This document shows positions 1 to 7,756 of a stretch of 41,142 nt of DNA, piece by piece. Source of the stretch: Hyphomicrobiales bacterium (lineage in GTDB: Bacteria > Pseudomonadota > Alphaproteobacteria > Rhizobiales > Beijerinckiaceae). The stretch covers positions 1-41,142 of the forward strand of contig JAQGJH010000130.1 in the NCBI GenBank assembly GCA_028290705.1, given 5' to 3'. The notes under the pieces were generated by a model, which made no database searches, was not told where the DNA came from, and saw only the letters and a program-made list of their open reading frames with translations. Every line of letters starts with the position of its first letter. Within the stretch, counting starts at the first letter, position 1. Made by a program: the position numbers and the translations under genes.

Positions 1-1
1 G

Positions 2-307
2 GTGGATCGCTACGTCAAGGAGACCAACCGTCTCTATGGAGTGCTCGACCGGCAACTCGCGCAGCATCCCTTCGTCGCCGGCGACTATTCCATCGCCGAC
101 ATGGCCTGCTATCCGTGGGTCGTGCCCTATGAGCGTCAGGGCCAGAAGCTGGAAGATTTCCCGAACGTGAAGCGTTGGTTCGAATCCATGCAACAACGTC
201 CGGCCGTCATCCGCGCTTATGAAAAGGGCGAAGCCCTGCGGGCGCAGCCGATGGACGACGAGGCCAAGAAGGTCCTGTTCGGACAAACGGCCCAAACCGG
301 CCGCTGA
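2..307 (+). CDS. Glutathione S-transferase, C-terminal part (cut by window edge)
   Basis: The frame is open at the left edge, so only the last 101 or so residues are present. The N-terminal thioredoxin-like domain and the true start lie outside the window. What remains is an all-helical GST C-terminal domain: a segment reading FVAGDYSIADMACYPWV carries the typical helix-6 N-capping S-x-A-D pattern, and it is followed by FPNVKRWFESM and RPAV, as in the YfcG/YghU (Nu-class-like) group. These cytosolic enzymes bind glutathione and act as disulfide reductases or conjugases. The substrate cannot be read from this fragment. The gene ends 105 bp before the next start and nothing links it functionally to its neighbours. 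Confidence 0.85.
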   Translation: MDRYVKETNRLYGVLDRQLAQHPFVAGDYSIADMACYPWVVPYERQGQKLEDFPNVKRWFESMQQRPAVIRAYEKGEALRAQPMDDEAKKVLFGQTAQTGR

Positions 308-412
308 AACGACGCCTGCCCATCGGCGCCCCGGCCGCGGTTCGGGGCGTCGCGACCGAAACAATCGATTAACTGGATGCCTCTAGCCCTCGATGGTGGG
401 TTACGGGGTTTC

Positions 413-847
413 ATGATGAATTCGGTTTCTGTGGCGCGTCCCAAGTTCGGTTTCGTTCTGGAGCATGACCTTCGCATTCTGTTCATGGCGCACGACCGAG
501 AGGTCCTGGGACTTGCGCGCACGCATTTGGCTCGGCCCGGACTCGAGATCGAAGCTGCGCTTGGGATCGAGACCGGCCTGCAATTGCTCGATGCACATCG
601 TTTCGATCTCGCGCTGATCGATCTCGCGAATGACGCGAGCGGTCTTCGCATGATCGATGAAATCCGCGGACGTCAGCATCTGCGACACATGGCCATCATG
701 GTCGTGACCGGGGCCGAGGACCTCGACATCATCGAAAGCGCCTATGTCGCGGGCGCAACGTCCTTCACCACGTCGCCCATCGACTGGCGCGTGCTCGGAT
801 CGCACCTGCGCTACGTGATGCGGGCACAAGGGCTGCTCGCCGCCTGA
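413..847 (+). CDS. Stand-alone degenerate receiver-domain protein
   Basis: A 144-residue protein made of one CheY-like domain and no output domain. I chose the ATG at 413 because the domain begins soon after it; an ATG at 377 in the same frame would add 12 residues. The likely phosphoacceptor is D70 (LALIDLA) and the conserved Thr is T99 (VVTG). The acidic pair is reduced to H27-D28, and the invariant Lys is replaced by Ser (FTTSPIDW, S121). The 'GAT-F-T-PI-W' ending resembles receivers found at the N-terminus of some GGDEF-EAL response regulators. It converges on the EAL gene with a 6-bp gap. It may bind a partner without normal phosphorylation, or be a remnant of a larger protein. The receiver fold is fairly certain; the function is not known. 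Confidence 0.7.
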   Translation: MMNSVSVARPKFGFVLEHDLRILFMAHDREVLGLARTHLARPGLEIEAALGIETGLQLLDAHRFDLALIDLANDASGLRMIDEIRGRQHLRHMAIMVVTGAEDLDIIESAYVAGATSFTTSPIDWRVLGSHLRYVMRAQGLLAA

Positions 848-853
848 GCGGCC

Positions 854-1735
854 TTACGGGCAACGGCTCAGAAGACCGGCCGGGATGGATGACAGTTCGG
901 CGGCTTCCATCGGCTTGGCGAAAAGATATCCCTGCAGGAAATCGCAGCCACATTCCGCCAGAAACCGCTGCTGGGAAGCCGTTTCCACGCCTTCGGCCGT
1001 GACCTGAAGGCCAAGCGCATGGGCCAGCGCGAGCACGGCCTTGACGATCTCGGCTCCGCGCCTGTCGCCAACCTCTGCAATGAATGACTTGTCGATCTTG
1101 ACCTTGTCCAGCGGCAATCGGCGCAAGTAGGACAGCGACGAGTAACCGGTGCCGAAGTCGTCCAGCGCGATGCGAATTCCCTTTGCGCGCAACTCGCGCA
1201 ATGCGGCTGCGGCTCCGTCCGGATCGTCGAAGTAGGCGCTTTCCGTAATCTCGATTTCGAGTTTGTGGAAGTCGAGGCCCGACCGGCTCACGATACCGGT
1301 GACGAAGGACACGAAGTCCGGCCGGCGGAACTGCAGAGGCGAGACGTTGACGGCAACGCTGATGTCACTCCACCGCGCCGCTTCCCGGCAGGCATGTTCG
1401 AGCACCCAGGATCCCAGATCGTCGATCAGTCCGTGCTGCTCGGCCTGCTGGACGAAGTGGTCCGGTTCGACGATGCCGCGCGAGGGATCGCGCCAGCGCA
1501 CGAGCGCCTCGGCTGCGACCAACTTTCGGCCGTCCGCCGTGACCTGCGGTTGATAGAGCAGGAACAGGTCATCGTTGCGAATGGCCGCCGCCAGTTCGGG
1601 AAGCATCTTCGGTCCGGCACCGTGGCGACGACATCCCTGCGCGGAGACCGGCGCAGGCGTAGCCACTCGCCACTCATGCCCCGGAAATGCGACGAGCGCA
1701 AACCCTTGGCCAACTTCGTACGTTTTGCACTGCAC
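854..1735 (-). CDS. EAL-domain cyclic-di-GMP phosphodiesterase
   Basis: An EAL domain fills nearly the whole protein and would hydrolyse c-di-GMP to pGpG. Visible catalytic and metal-site motifs are EAL (residues 76-78 from the GTG at 1735), the N in NVSPLQF, the E in EITES, DDFGTGYSSL, KIDKSF, AEGVET and QGYLF. All key residues are present, so it should be active. No GGDEF, PAS or membrane segment is attached. The first 43 residues are not recognisable and the domain begins at MLPELAAAIRNDDL, so an ATG at 1606 is an equally good start. It converges on the degenerate receiver gene and is divergent from the TRAP transporter. Confidence is high for the domain and moderate for the start. Confidence 0.9.
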   Translation of the reverse strand: MQCKTYEVGQGFALVAFPGHEWRVATPAPVSAQGCRRHGAGPKMLPELAAAIRNDDLFLLYQPQVTADGRKLVAAEALVRWRDPSRGIVEPDHFVQQAEQHGLIDDLGSWVLEHACREAARWSDISVAVNVSPLQFRRPDFVSFVTGIVSRSGLDFHKLEIEITESAYFDDPDGAAAALRELRAKGIRIALDDFGTGYSSLSYLRRLPLDKVKIDKSFIAEVGDRRGAEIVKAVLALAHALGLQVTAEGVETASQQRFLAECGCDFLQGYLFAKPMEAAELSSIPAGLLSRCP

Positions 1736-1868
1736 GGTCAGCCCTGCTTAACCTGCGGGCCAGCAAATCTTCAATTTACGGCGCTGCGAGAGACCGCTAG
1801 CATTCACTCGCGCCTGCAAAAAAGGGCGCTTCGACAAAGCAACAAAAACGACGCAGCAGGGAGGAGAC

Positions 1869-1904
1869 ATGACCGAGGGACTGCCCGTCAATTCGGTCAC
1901 CTGA
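1869..1904 (+). other. Possible 11-codon leader ORF with strong ribosome-binding site
   Basis: ATG at 1869, preceded by GGGAGGAG at a good distance, opens a frame of 11 codons (MTEGLPVNSVT) ending in TGA at 1902-1904, about 110 bp before the TAXI receptor. The ribosome site is better than that of many real genes here. It could be a leader peptide, a remnant, or chance. The rest of the roughly 280-bp gap between the EAL gene and the receptor shows no other coding signal. Confidence 0.3.
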
Positions 1905-2015
1905 GTTTCCAACTCATCGACAAATGCAAGCCGTGCGGGAGCGCGATCCCGTCCGCATGCCGGTGCGTCGTTCGTGCATGCCACCCGCCACCCATTCATC
2001 GACCGAGGTGTCCCC

Positions 2016-2969
2016 ATGTCGTCTTCTTCTCTTCGCGTGCGTCCGGCGCGGCTGCTTGCTGCGGCGTCGCTGCTGGTCGCCGCAACGACGCCGGCACTCG
2101 CCGACATGTCGTTTTCCACCGGCCGCCAGGGTGGCTCGCAATACCCCGTCAGCGTCGCGCTCAGTCAAGTGCTCGAGAAAGTGCCGGGCATCGGCACGGT
2201 GAGCCTCGTTCCCGGTGGTGGAGCGGCGAACATCGTCGCGGTCGATCAGGGGCTGGCGCATATCGGCATCACCCTCTCGAACAGCGCGCGCGACGGATTG
2301 CTGGGCAAACCGCCCTACAAGAGCAAGACCGAGAACGTCGTGCAATTGTTCGCCCTTCAGGCTTTCAAAATTGCCGTCATCGTTGCGGAAGAGTCGCCGA
2401 TCAAGACGTTCAAGGATCTTCAAGGCAAGAAGGTCAACACCGGCCCTAAAGGCTTCACGGTGGTGGAAGTCGCGAACCAGATCTTCGAACGCGAGAAGAT
2501 GAAGGTGAACATGCAGTACCTGCAGGTCGGGCAGGCCGTCGAGCAGTTCAAGGACGGCAACCTCGATGCTCTGTTCTACTCGCCCTCCGACCGTTTCGCG
2601 GCCTTCATCGATCTGGCGCAGGCGCGCAAGATCCGCCTGGTGCCCTTGCCCGCCTCGGTCATGGACACGATGATCAAGGAGGATCCGAGCTTCTACAAGA
2701 CGGAGTGGCCCGCGAAGGTCGCGGATTACAAGGGTCTGTCGGCATCCGTCACAACGCTCGGCTATCCCAACATCATCATCGCCCACAAGACGAAGGTGAC
2801 GGACGACCAGGCTTACGCGATGACCAAAGCCGCCGCCGAAAACATGGAAACGCTCGGCCAGGTCGAGCCCGATCTGCGCGGTTGGGACTTGAAGAACATG
2901 GCGACGGAGGTCGGCATCCCGATCCACCCGGGCTCGATCCGTTACTTCAAGGAACGCGGCTGGCGCTGA
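2016..2969 (+). CDS. TAXI-family TRAP transporter solute receptor
   Basis: Periplasmic substrate-binding subunit of a TRAP-TAXI uptake system, 317 residues. The start at 2016 follows GAGG and gives a clean signal peptide (Arg-rich n-region, Leu/Ala core, cleavage after PALA-D, about residue 29); an upstream ATG at 1974 would only lengthen the leader. Family marks are FSTGRQGGSQYPV near the mature N-terminus, the glycine-rich PGGGAANIVAVDQG segment, SPIKTFKDLQGKKVN, and GSIRYFKERGW at the end. TAXI receptors typically bind small carboxylates or amino acids such as glutamate; the ligand here cannot be told. The fused permease gene follows after 67 bp, so the two should form one operon. Confidence 0.92.
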   Translation: MSSSSLRVRPARLLAAASLLVAATTPALADMSFSTGRQGGSQYPVSVALSQVLEKVPGIGTVSLVPGGGAANIVAVDQGLAHIGITLSNSARDGLLGKPPYKSKTENVVQLFALQAFKIAVIVAEESPIKTFKDLQGKKVNTGPKGFTVVEVANQIFEREKMKVNMQYLQVGQAVEQFKDGNLDALFYSPSDRFAAFIDLAQARKIRLVPLPASVMDTMIKEDPSFYKTEWPAKVADYKGLSASVTTLGYPNIIIAHKTKVTDDQAYAMTKAAAENMETLGQVEPDLRGWDLKNMATEVGIPIHPGSIRYFKERGWR

Positions 2970-3036
2970 CGCCGGGGGCAGCGCCGCTCGTCGGTCGGCA
3001 GAGACCGCAGCGGCCCAGGGTTCAGAGAGGCCATGC

Positions 3037-4983
3037 ATGACCGAAACAGCAGCGACGACTCGCGGCTCAAAAAGCTTGCTCGTGACGATCGTGGCCGTCG
3101 CCATGTCGTTGTTCCACATCTTCACGGGCATTTTCGGCGTCTATGAAGTCGCGATCCAGACGGGCGTACATCTGTCCTTCGCGATGCTGCTCATCGTGCT
3201 GCTGAGGCCGAGCCCCCCTCCATCGAGATTGTCGCCGTCGGCGGGGCGCCTCGCTGCTCGGGCGTTCGATGCCTTCGTGGCATTCGCGGCGCTGGCTCCG
3301 ATGATCTATCGCTTCGCCAATCTCGACTATCTGACGTCCGGCCGATTCGAGTTCGTCACGCCGGTCACACCCATGGAAGCCGCCATGGGCCTGCTGCTCA
3401 TCCTGGGCATTCTCGAACTCTGCCGCCGGGAGACGGGCTGGCCGCTGGTCCTGATCGTGGCGATCGTGCTCGCCTATCCGTTCACGCCAGGCTTGCCCTG
3501 GATCTTCAAACATGCGGGCTATTCGCTCGGCCAGAGCGTCGACGCACAATATCTCACGCTGGCAGGCATTTTCGGGATCCCGCTTTCTGCATCCGCCGAA
3601 TACATCATCCTGTTCATCATCTTCGGCGCGTTCCTCGAGCGCAGCGGCCTCGGCAAGCTGATCATGGACATTACGGTAGGTCTGGTGGGACGGTATCGCG
3701 GCGGGCCCGCGAAAGTCGCAGTCGTGGCGAGCGCTCTGCACGGGACGATCTCGGGCAGCGCGCCGGCCAACGTGCTCACCGTGGGTGTGCTGACCATCCC
3801 GATGATGAAGCGTCTCGGCTATCCCGCTTACATGGCGGGAGCCATCGAGGCCGCCGCCTCGACGGGTGGAGTCATCATGCCGCCGGTCATGGGCTCCGTC
3901 GCGTTCATCATGGCGCAGTTCATCGGCGTGCCATACGGAATGATCGCCCTCTACGCGCTGATCCCGGCGTTCCTGTACTTCTTCGGCATCTTCCTCACCG
4001 TCCACTGGTCGGCCCTGAAGCATGACATCAGCGGGGTGCCCAAAGACGATCTGCCGGATTGGCGCGCAACCCTGCGTTCGCACTGGCACACGCTGCTGCC
4101 GCTGATCGTGCTGGTCTACATGTTGATGGGCAGCTATTCGGCGCAGTATTCCGCCACCGCCGCCATCTTTGCCTGCGTGGTCAGTTCGTGGGCGCGCAAG
4201 CATACGCGCATGGGTTGGCGGGAAATCTTGCAGGCTCTCGAGAATGGTGCGCGCGGCGCATTGATGGTGGCCATCGCCACGGCGGCGGCGGGTATGATCG
4301 TCGGAGTGTTCGAACTCACCGGCGTCGCGCTGAAGTTCACCCAGGTGGCGACCCTCGTGGTCAGTTCCCTGTTCGTGGGCCTTCTGGTCACCATGGCGGT
4401 GACGATCATTCTGGGCATGGGCGTGCCGCCTTCGGCGAGCTACATCGTGCAGGTGGCGGTGACGATCCCGATGCTGCAGGTCTTCCTCAAGAACGGCGGC
4501 ATGCCAGCCGACACCGCGATCATCGTGACGCATTTCTTCGTCATGTATTACTCGGCGCTGGCGGTGCTGACACCACCCGACGCATTAGCATCGGTTGCGG
4601 CGGCGGGCATTGCGCAGAGCCCATTCCTGAAGACCGGCCTGCACGCCACGCGCGTCGCATTCGTGGCATTCGTCGTGCCGTTCATGTTTGTCTACAAGCC
4701 AGCTTTGCTGACGCTGGGAACATGGGACGAGATCGCCTCGGCGCTCGTCATCGCCATGTGCGGGATCGCGATCATCTCGGTAGCCTTCGAGGGCTTCCTG
4801 CTTCGTCGGCTCCATCTGGCCGAGCGACTTCTTGCCTTCGCGGCGGGGGCCGCCCTCATCTTCCCCGGCATGCTCAGCGACATGCTCGGCTTCGGTCTCG
4901 CCAGTGTCTTCCTCGTCATCCATTTCGGCCCTGCGCTGGCCGCGCGTCGGGCGCGGACGGCTGCGGCGTCCGAAAAGACGTGA
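3037..4983 (+). CDS. TRAP transporter fused permease, DctQ-DctM type
   Basis: A 648-residue inner-membrane protein in which the small (DctQ-like, about residues 10-130) and large (DctM-like, about 150-600) TRAP subunits are fused, as is usual for TAXI systems. It uses a sodium or proton gradient to import the ligand delivered by the receptor. The sequence is a run of hydrophobic segments with the family signature in the first half of the DctM part: GTISGSAPANVLTVGVLTIP, then AAASTGGVIMPPVMGSVAF, and later LGMGVPPSASYIVQVAV with NGGMPADTAIIVTHFFVMYYS. A GAGAGG ribosome site sits 6 bp before the ATG. Length and motifs are complete. A strong hairpin follows at 4999. Confidence 0.95.
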   Translation: MTETAATTRGSKSLLVTIVAVAMSLFHIFTGIFGVYEVAIQTGVHLSFAMLLIVLLRPSPPPSRLSPSAGRLAARAFDAFVAFAALAPMIYRFANLDYLTSGRFEFVTPVTPMEAAMGLLLILGILELCRRETGWPLVLIVAIVLAYPFTPGLPWIFKHAGYSLGQSVDAQYLTLAGIFGIPLSASAEYIILFIIFGAFLERSGLGKLIMDITVGLVGRYRGGPAKVAVVASALHGTISGSAPANVLTVGVLTIPMMKRLGYPAYMAGAIEAAASTGGVIMPPVMGSVAFIMAQFIGVPYGMIALYALIPAFLYFFGIFLTVHWSALKHDISGVPKDDLPDWRATLRSHWHTLLPLIVLVYMLMGSYSAQYSATAAIFACVVSSWARKHTRMGWREILQALENGARGALMVAIATAAAGMIVGVFELTGVALKFTQVATLVVSSLFVGLLVTMAVTIILGMGVPPSASYIVQVAVTIPMLQVFLKNGGMPADTAIIVTHFFVMYYSALAVLTPPDALASVAAAGIAQSPFLKTGLHATRVAFVAFVVPFMFVYKPALLTLGTWDEIASALVIAMCGIAIISVAFEGFLLRRLHLAERLLAFAAGAALIFPGMLSDMLGFGLASVFLVIHFGPALAARRARTAAASEKT

Positions 4984-4998
4984 GGGGGAAAATAAAAT

Positions 4999-5021
4999 GC
5001 CCGCCTCACGAAGAGGCGGGC
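4999..5021. terminator. Hairpin after the TRAP permease gene
   Basis: A perfect 9-bp GC-rich stem (GCCCGCCTC / GAGGCGGGC) with a 5-nt loop lies 16 bp after the permease stop. There is no T-run on the plus side; the A-rich flank at 4990-4997 would give a U-tract only for minus-strand transcripts. It is probably a transcript end or 3' stabiliser for the TRAP operon. Confidence 0.55.
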
Positions 5022-5385
5022 AAGTCAAGGGAGGAGTAGCCCTGGGGTGTGACGCCCCTCTGGGGGACGGACGTCACAGGCTATCCCGCACCGGGATAAG
5101 TAATCGAATTCGCGAATTTCTCCAGTGGTACGACGCAAACTGGTGGGCGGGTAGCCAAAATGCCACACCCTTTGCGAGGTCGTGGTTAAGCAGATCGCGC
5201 ATCCGGTGGGGTCTTCGAGCCAGCCCAAGCGCAGAGATCCTGCCGCCGAGTCCAATTCTGCTTTCGAGGGCCCTCCCCAAGAGCCGCGTGACCGTCCGAC
5301 ATCAATCATGCATGCTGACACTTGAAGCCCGCGCCAAGCACGGGCCGTGACTGCGCGAATGGCGCGGCATCAAGGAGGAAGCGGC
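5022..5385. promoter_or_regulatory. Palindrome-rich intergenic block before the orphan NMT1 receptor
   Basis: This 364-bp stretch has no convincing gene on either strand. It holds several self-complementary elements in a row: TGTGACG/CGTCACA (5048-5054 with 5072-5078) enclosing a CCCC/GGGG stem, TATCCC/GGGATA (5082-5087 with 5093-5098), the perfect 12-bp palindrome AATTCGCGAATT (5107-5118), and CCAGT/ACTGG (5122-5126 with 5139-5143). The second half (5150-5370) shows nothing clear apart from the AGGAGG ribosome site before 5386. It may hold the promoter and operator, or a structured leader RNA, for the receptor gene. Confidence 0.4.
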
Positions 5386-6339
5386 ATGAAAAGCGGTTTC
5401 GCATGGGCGATGATCGTCGGAGCGCTCACGGCGCAGTCGAGCGGCGCACTGGCGCAGGACAAGCTGAAGGTCGCGATCGGCCAGCGGGGCGTCTACGAAA
5501 ATTCCATCTCCGAACTCGGTCAGAACGCCGGCTTCTTCAAGAAGCGCGGTCTCGAGCTGGAGGTCCTCTACACGCAGGGCAGCGGCGAAACGCAGCAGGC
5601 CGTGATCTCCGGCAGCGTCGACATCGGAATTGGCGTCGGTACGCACGGCATGATGAGCGCGTTTTCCAAGGGCGCGCCGATCCGGGCGATCGGCGCTACC
5701 ATGACGGGCGGTTATGAGTTCTGGTACGTGAAAGCCGATTCGCCGATCAAGACGTTCCAGGATGCCGCCGGCAAGACGGTCGCGTTCTCCACAAATGGCG
5801 CTTCGACCAACATGATGGTCAACGCCATGCAGAAGCAATTCGACACGAAGGTGCGGCCGACCGCGACCGGCAGCCCGACCTCGACCTTCACGCAGGTGAT
5901 GAGCAATCAGATCGACGTCGGCTGGTCGGCCCCGCCCCTGGCTTATGCCGCCGTTCTGGACGGGCGGACGCGCATCCTGGTACCGGGCAAAGACATCAAG
6001 GCCTTCAACAACCAGACGATCCGGGTGATTGCCGCGAATGCCGGGGATTTGCAGAAGCGGCGCGACGTCTACGCCCGCTATCTCGCCGCTTATCGCGACA
6101 CGATCGAATGGATGTATTCCGATCCGTCGTCCCTCGACGCCTATGCCAAATGGGCGGAGATCTCCCGCGAGATGGCGGAAAAGGTCCGCAACGAATTCCT
6201 GCCGAAGGAAAATCTGGATCCCAGCCGGATGAGCGGACTCGACGAAATGATGGATGACGCGGTCGCGTTCAAGTTCTTGCCCGCGCGGCTGACGCAGGAA
6301 CAAGTTTCGACGTTGTTCCAGAAGCCCGAGACCAAGTGA
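5386..6339 (+). CDS. NMT1/SsuA-like ABC-type solute-binding protein (orphan)
   Basis: A 317-residue periplasmic binding protein of the NMT1/THI5-like (SsuA, nitrate/sulfonate/taurine) fold. The ATG at 5386 follows AGGAGGAAG and starts a signal peptide ending at GALAQ-D (about residue 23). After it come KVAIGQRGVYENSISELGQNAGFFKKRGLELEVLYTQGSGETQQAVISGSVDIGIGVG, in the usual family layout, and later SPIKTFQDAAGKTVAFS. No ABC permease or ATPase is next to it; the following gene is a convergent MFS transporter. It may feed a transporter encoded elsewhere. The ligand is unknown. Confidence is high for the family and low for the substrate. Confidence 0.88.
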   Translation: MKSGFAWAMIVGALTAQSSGALAQDKLKVAIGQRGVYENSISELGQNAGFFKKRGLELEVLYTQGSGETQQAVISGSVDIGIGVGTHGMMSAFSKGAPIRAIGATMTGGYEFWYVKADSPIKTFQDAAGKTVAFSTNGASTNMMVNAMQKQFDTKVRPTATGSPTSTFTQVMSNQIDVGWSAPPLAYAAVLDGRTRILVPGKDIKAFNNQTIRVIAANAGDLQKRRDVYARYLAAYRDTIEWMYSDPSSLDAYAKWAEISREMAEKVRNEFLPKENLDPSRMSGLDEMMDDAVAFKFLPARLTQEQVSTLFQKPETK

Positions 6340-6345
6340 CCGTGC

Positions 6346-6373
6346 GACGCCCGCCCCTTCACGGGCGGGCGTC
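6346..6373. terminator. Convergent terminator hairpin
   Basis: A perfect 11-bp stem (GACGCCCGCCC / GGGCGGGCGTC) with a 6-nt loop lies between the convergent receptor (stop 6339) and MFS (stop 6385) genes. There is no clear T-run on either side. Its position suggests that it ends transcription from both directions. Confidence 0.6.
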
Positions 6374-6384
6374 CTTGCGCCCTG

Positions 6385-7644
6385 TCAAGCTGCCGCCTTC
6401 TTCTGCGTGTCAGGCATGAAGAACACGAACAGGTTCGCCACCACGATCGTCGCAGCCAGGAAATAGAAGGCAGACATGATGCCGAATCGGTCGGCCAGCA
6501 AACCCGCGCAAAGCGGGCCGATGGCCTGTCCGATCGCCTGGGTGCCGAACAGCACGCCGATGGCGCTGCCGCCGAGGTTGCGCGGCGTGGAATCGAGGAG
6601 CCAGGCCTGCAGGACGGCGCGCACCGAGAACAGGAAGAAGCCGAGCAGCGCCACCAGGAAGACGAAAGCCGGCGTACCGCCCGCGAAAATCATCGCCACC
6701 AGCACCACGCCCGTCATGGTCATGCTGGAGAGGATGATCTGGCGACGGCCGATCGTGTCGGAGAGATGACCGGCGATCGGTGCGGCGGCGAAGCCTGCCG
6801 CCTGCAGGGCGAACATGCTCGCTCCAACCCAGAACACCGGGTAGCCCATCTCACGCGCCAGATAGAGCGGCAGGAAAGTCAGCAACGCGCTCTGCGTCAT
6901 GGCCCGGAAGCAGGAGCTCGTGCAGAGCATGACCAGCGACTTGCTCTTCAACAGCGCAGCAAACGAGGAGAACAGGGCCTTCCCCTTCAGGCGGTCATGC
7001 TTCTCCCTGTTGCCGCCGGCCTTGGTCTCCGCCGAATACACGCGGCCGAGATAAAGCAGGATGAGCCCGGACATGATGATGCCGGGCACGACGTTCATGA
7101 TGACCACTTCCCGCCATGTGAAGGTCGCCAGAAGCGCACCGATCACCAACGGGGCGACCGCGTCGCCGAAATTGCCGCCCATGCCGTGGAAGGACATGAC
7201 CAGCCCCTTGCGCTCGGGGAAGCGATTGGCCAGCCAGGGAATCGCGGTGGGATGCCACAGGTTGTTGCCGATCCCGACGAGAACTGCGCAGCCGACCAGC
7301 ATCCAGTAGGCGCTGGACATTCCCATCAGCAGATAGGGAAAGCCGATCCAGAACAGGGACAGCGACATCAGCACGCCCTTGCGGCCGAAGCTGTCGACCA
7401 TCAGGCCGCCCGGGATGTTGGCGAGCGCGCCGGCAAAATATTGCGCCGCCAGGATCGAGCCGATCTCGCTATAGCTCAGGCCGAGTTCGTTGCCGATGAG
7501 GGGCAGCAGCAGATAGAAGGTGGCGGGGTACCAGTGGGTCAGAGAGTGACCGATGCTGACGACCCAGACTTCCGTGAACGAGCGTGGTTTGGTGGCTTGC
7601 GGGGCCGGCTCGACTGTGGCGGGGCCTGTATCGACGGCGGTCAT
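6385..7644 (-). CDS. MFS permease
   Basis: A 419-residue inner-membrane protein with about 12 hydrophobic segments. The MFS loop motif appears as GGLMVDSFGRKGV between helices 2 and 3 and is echoed as AGHLSDTIGRRQI in the second half. GGAGGAAG lies just before the ATG at 7644. The first helix (SIGHSLTHWYPATFYLLLPLIGNELGLSYSEIG) resembles the fosmidomycin-resistance (Fsr)-like group. It lies 112 bp downstream of the ftrD stop on the same strand, so it may be read through from the iron operon, but it could have its own promoter in the AT-rich gap at 7700-7740. A siderophore or drug exporter role is possible; the sequence does not decide. Confidence 0.88.
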   Translation of the reverse strand: MTAVDTGPATVEPAPQATKPRSFTEVWVVSIGHSLTHWYPATFYLLLPLIGNELGLSYSEIGSILAAQYFAGALANIPGGLMVDSFGRKGVLMSLSLFWIGFPYLLMGMSSAYWMLVGCAVLVGIGNNLWHPTAIPWLANRFPERKGLVMSFHGMGGNFGDAVAPLVIGALLATFTWREVVIMNVVPGIIMSGLILLYLGRVYSAETKAGGNREKHDRLKGKALFSSFAALLKSKSLVMLCTSSCFRAMTQSALLTFLPLYLAREMGYPVFWVGASMFALQAAGFAAAPIAGHLSDTIGRRQIILSSMTMTGVVLVAMIFAGGTPAFVFLVALLGFFLFSVRAVLQAWLLDSTPRNLGGSAIGVLFGTQAIGQAIGPLCAGLLADRFGIMSAFYFLAATIVVANLFVFFMPDTQKKAAA

Positions 7645-7756
7645 TCTTCCTCCAGTCAGGGGTCTCTGCGGACCCTTCGCGTGGGAACGATGCTGAGATC
7701 TCTAAGTGTGGTCTCTTAGGACTAAAAAATCCGTTTGACCAGCGGTCGGCGGCGCG

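Noticed and set aside
3067-4533. Long minus-strand open frame antisense to the TRAP permease.
   Set aside because: It is His/Arg/Asp-rich low-quality protein typical of antisense frames in GC-rich genes, and the plus-strand permease is unambiguous.
4999-5143. Guanidine-II (mini-ykkC) riboswitch, because ACGA occurs in the loops of two hairpins.
   Set aside because: The first loop is five bases rather than an ACGR tetraloop, the second stem does not close around ACGA, and the downstream gene is not a guanidine carrier or carboxylase type.
5074-5321. Minus-strand frames in the 5022-5385 gap as a degenerate gene.
   Set aside because: No ribosome site, no recognisable domain, and the region is dominated by palindromes.
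7733-7748. Operator-like TTTGACCAGCGGTCGG after ftrD.
   Set aside because: The spacing between half-sites is five, not six, and the right half is GTCGG.
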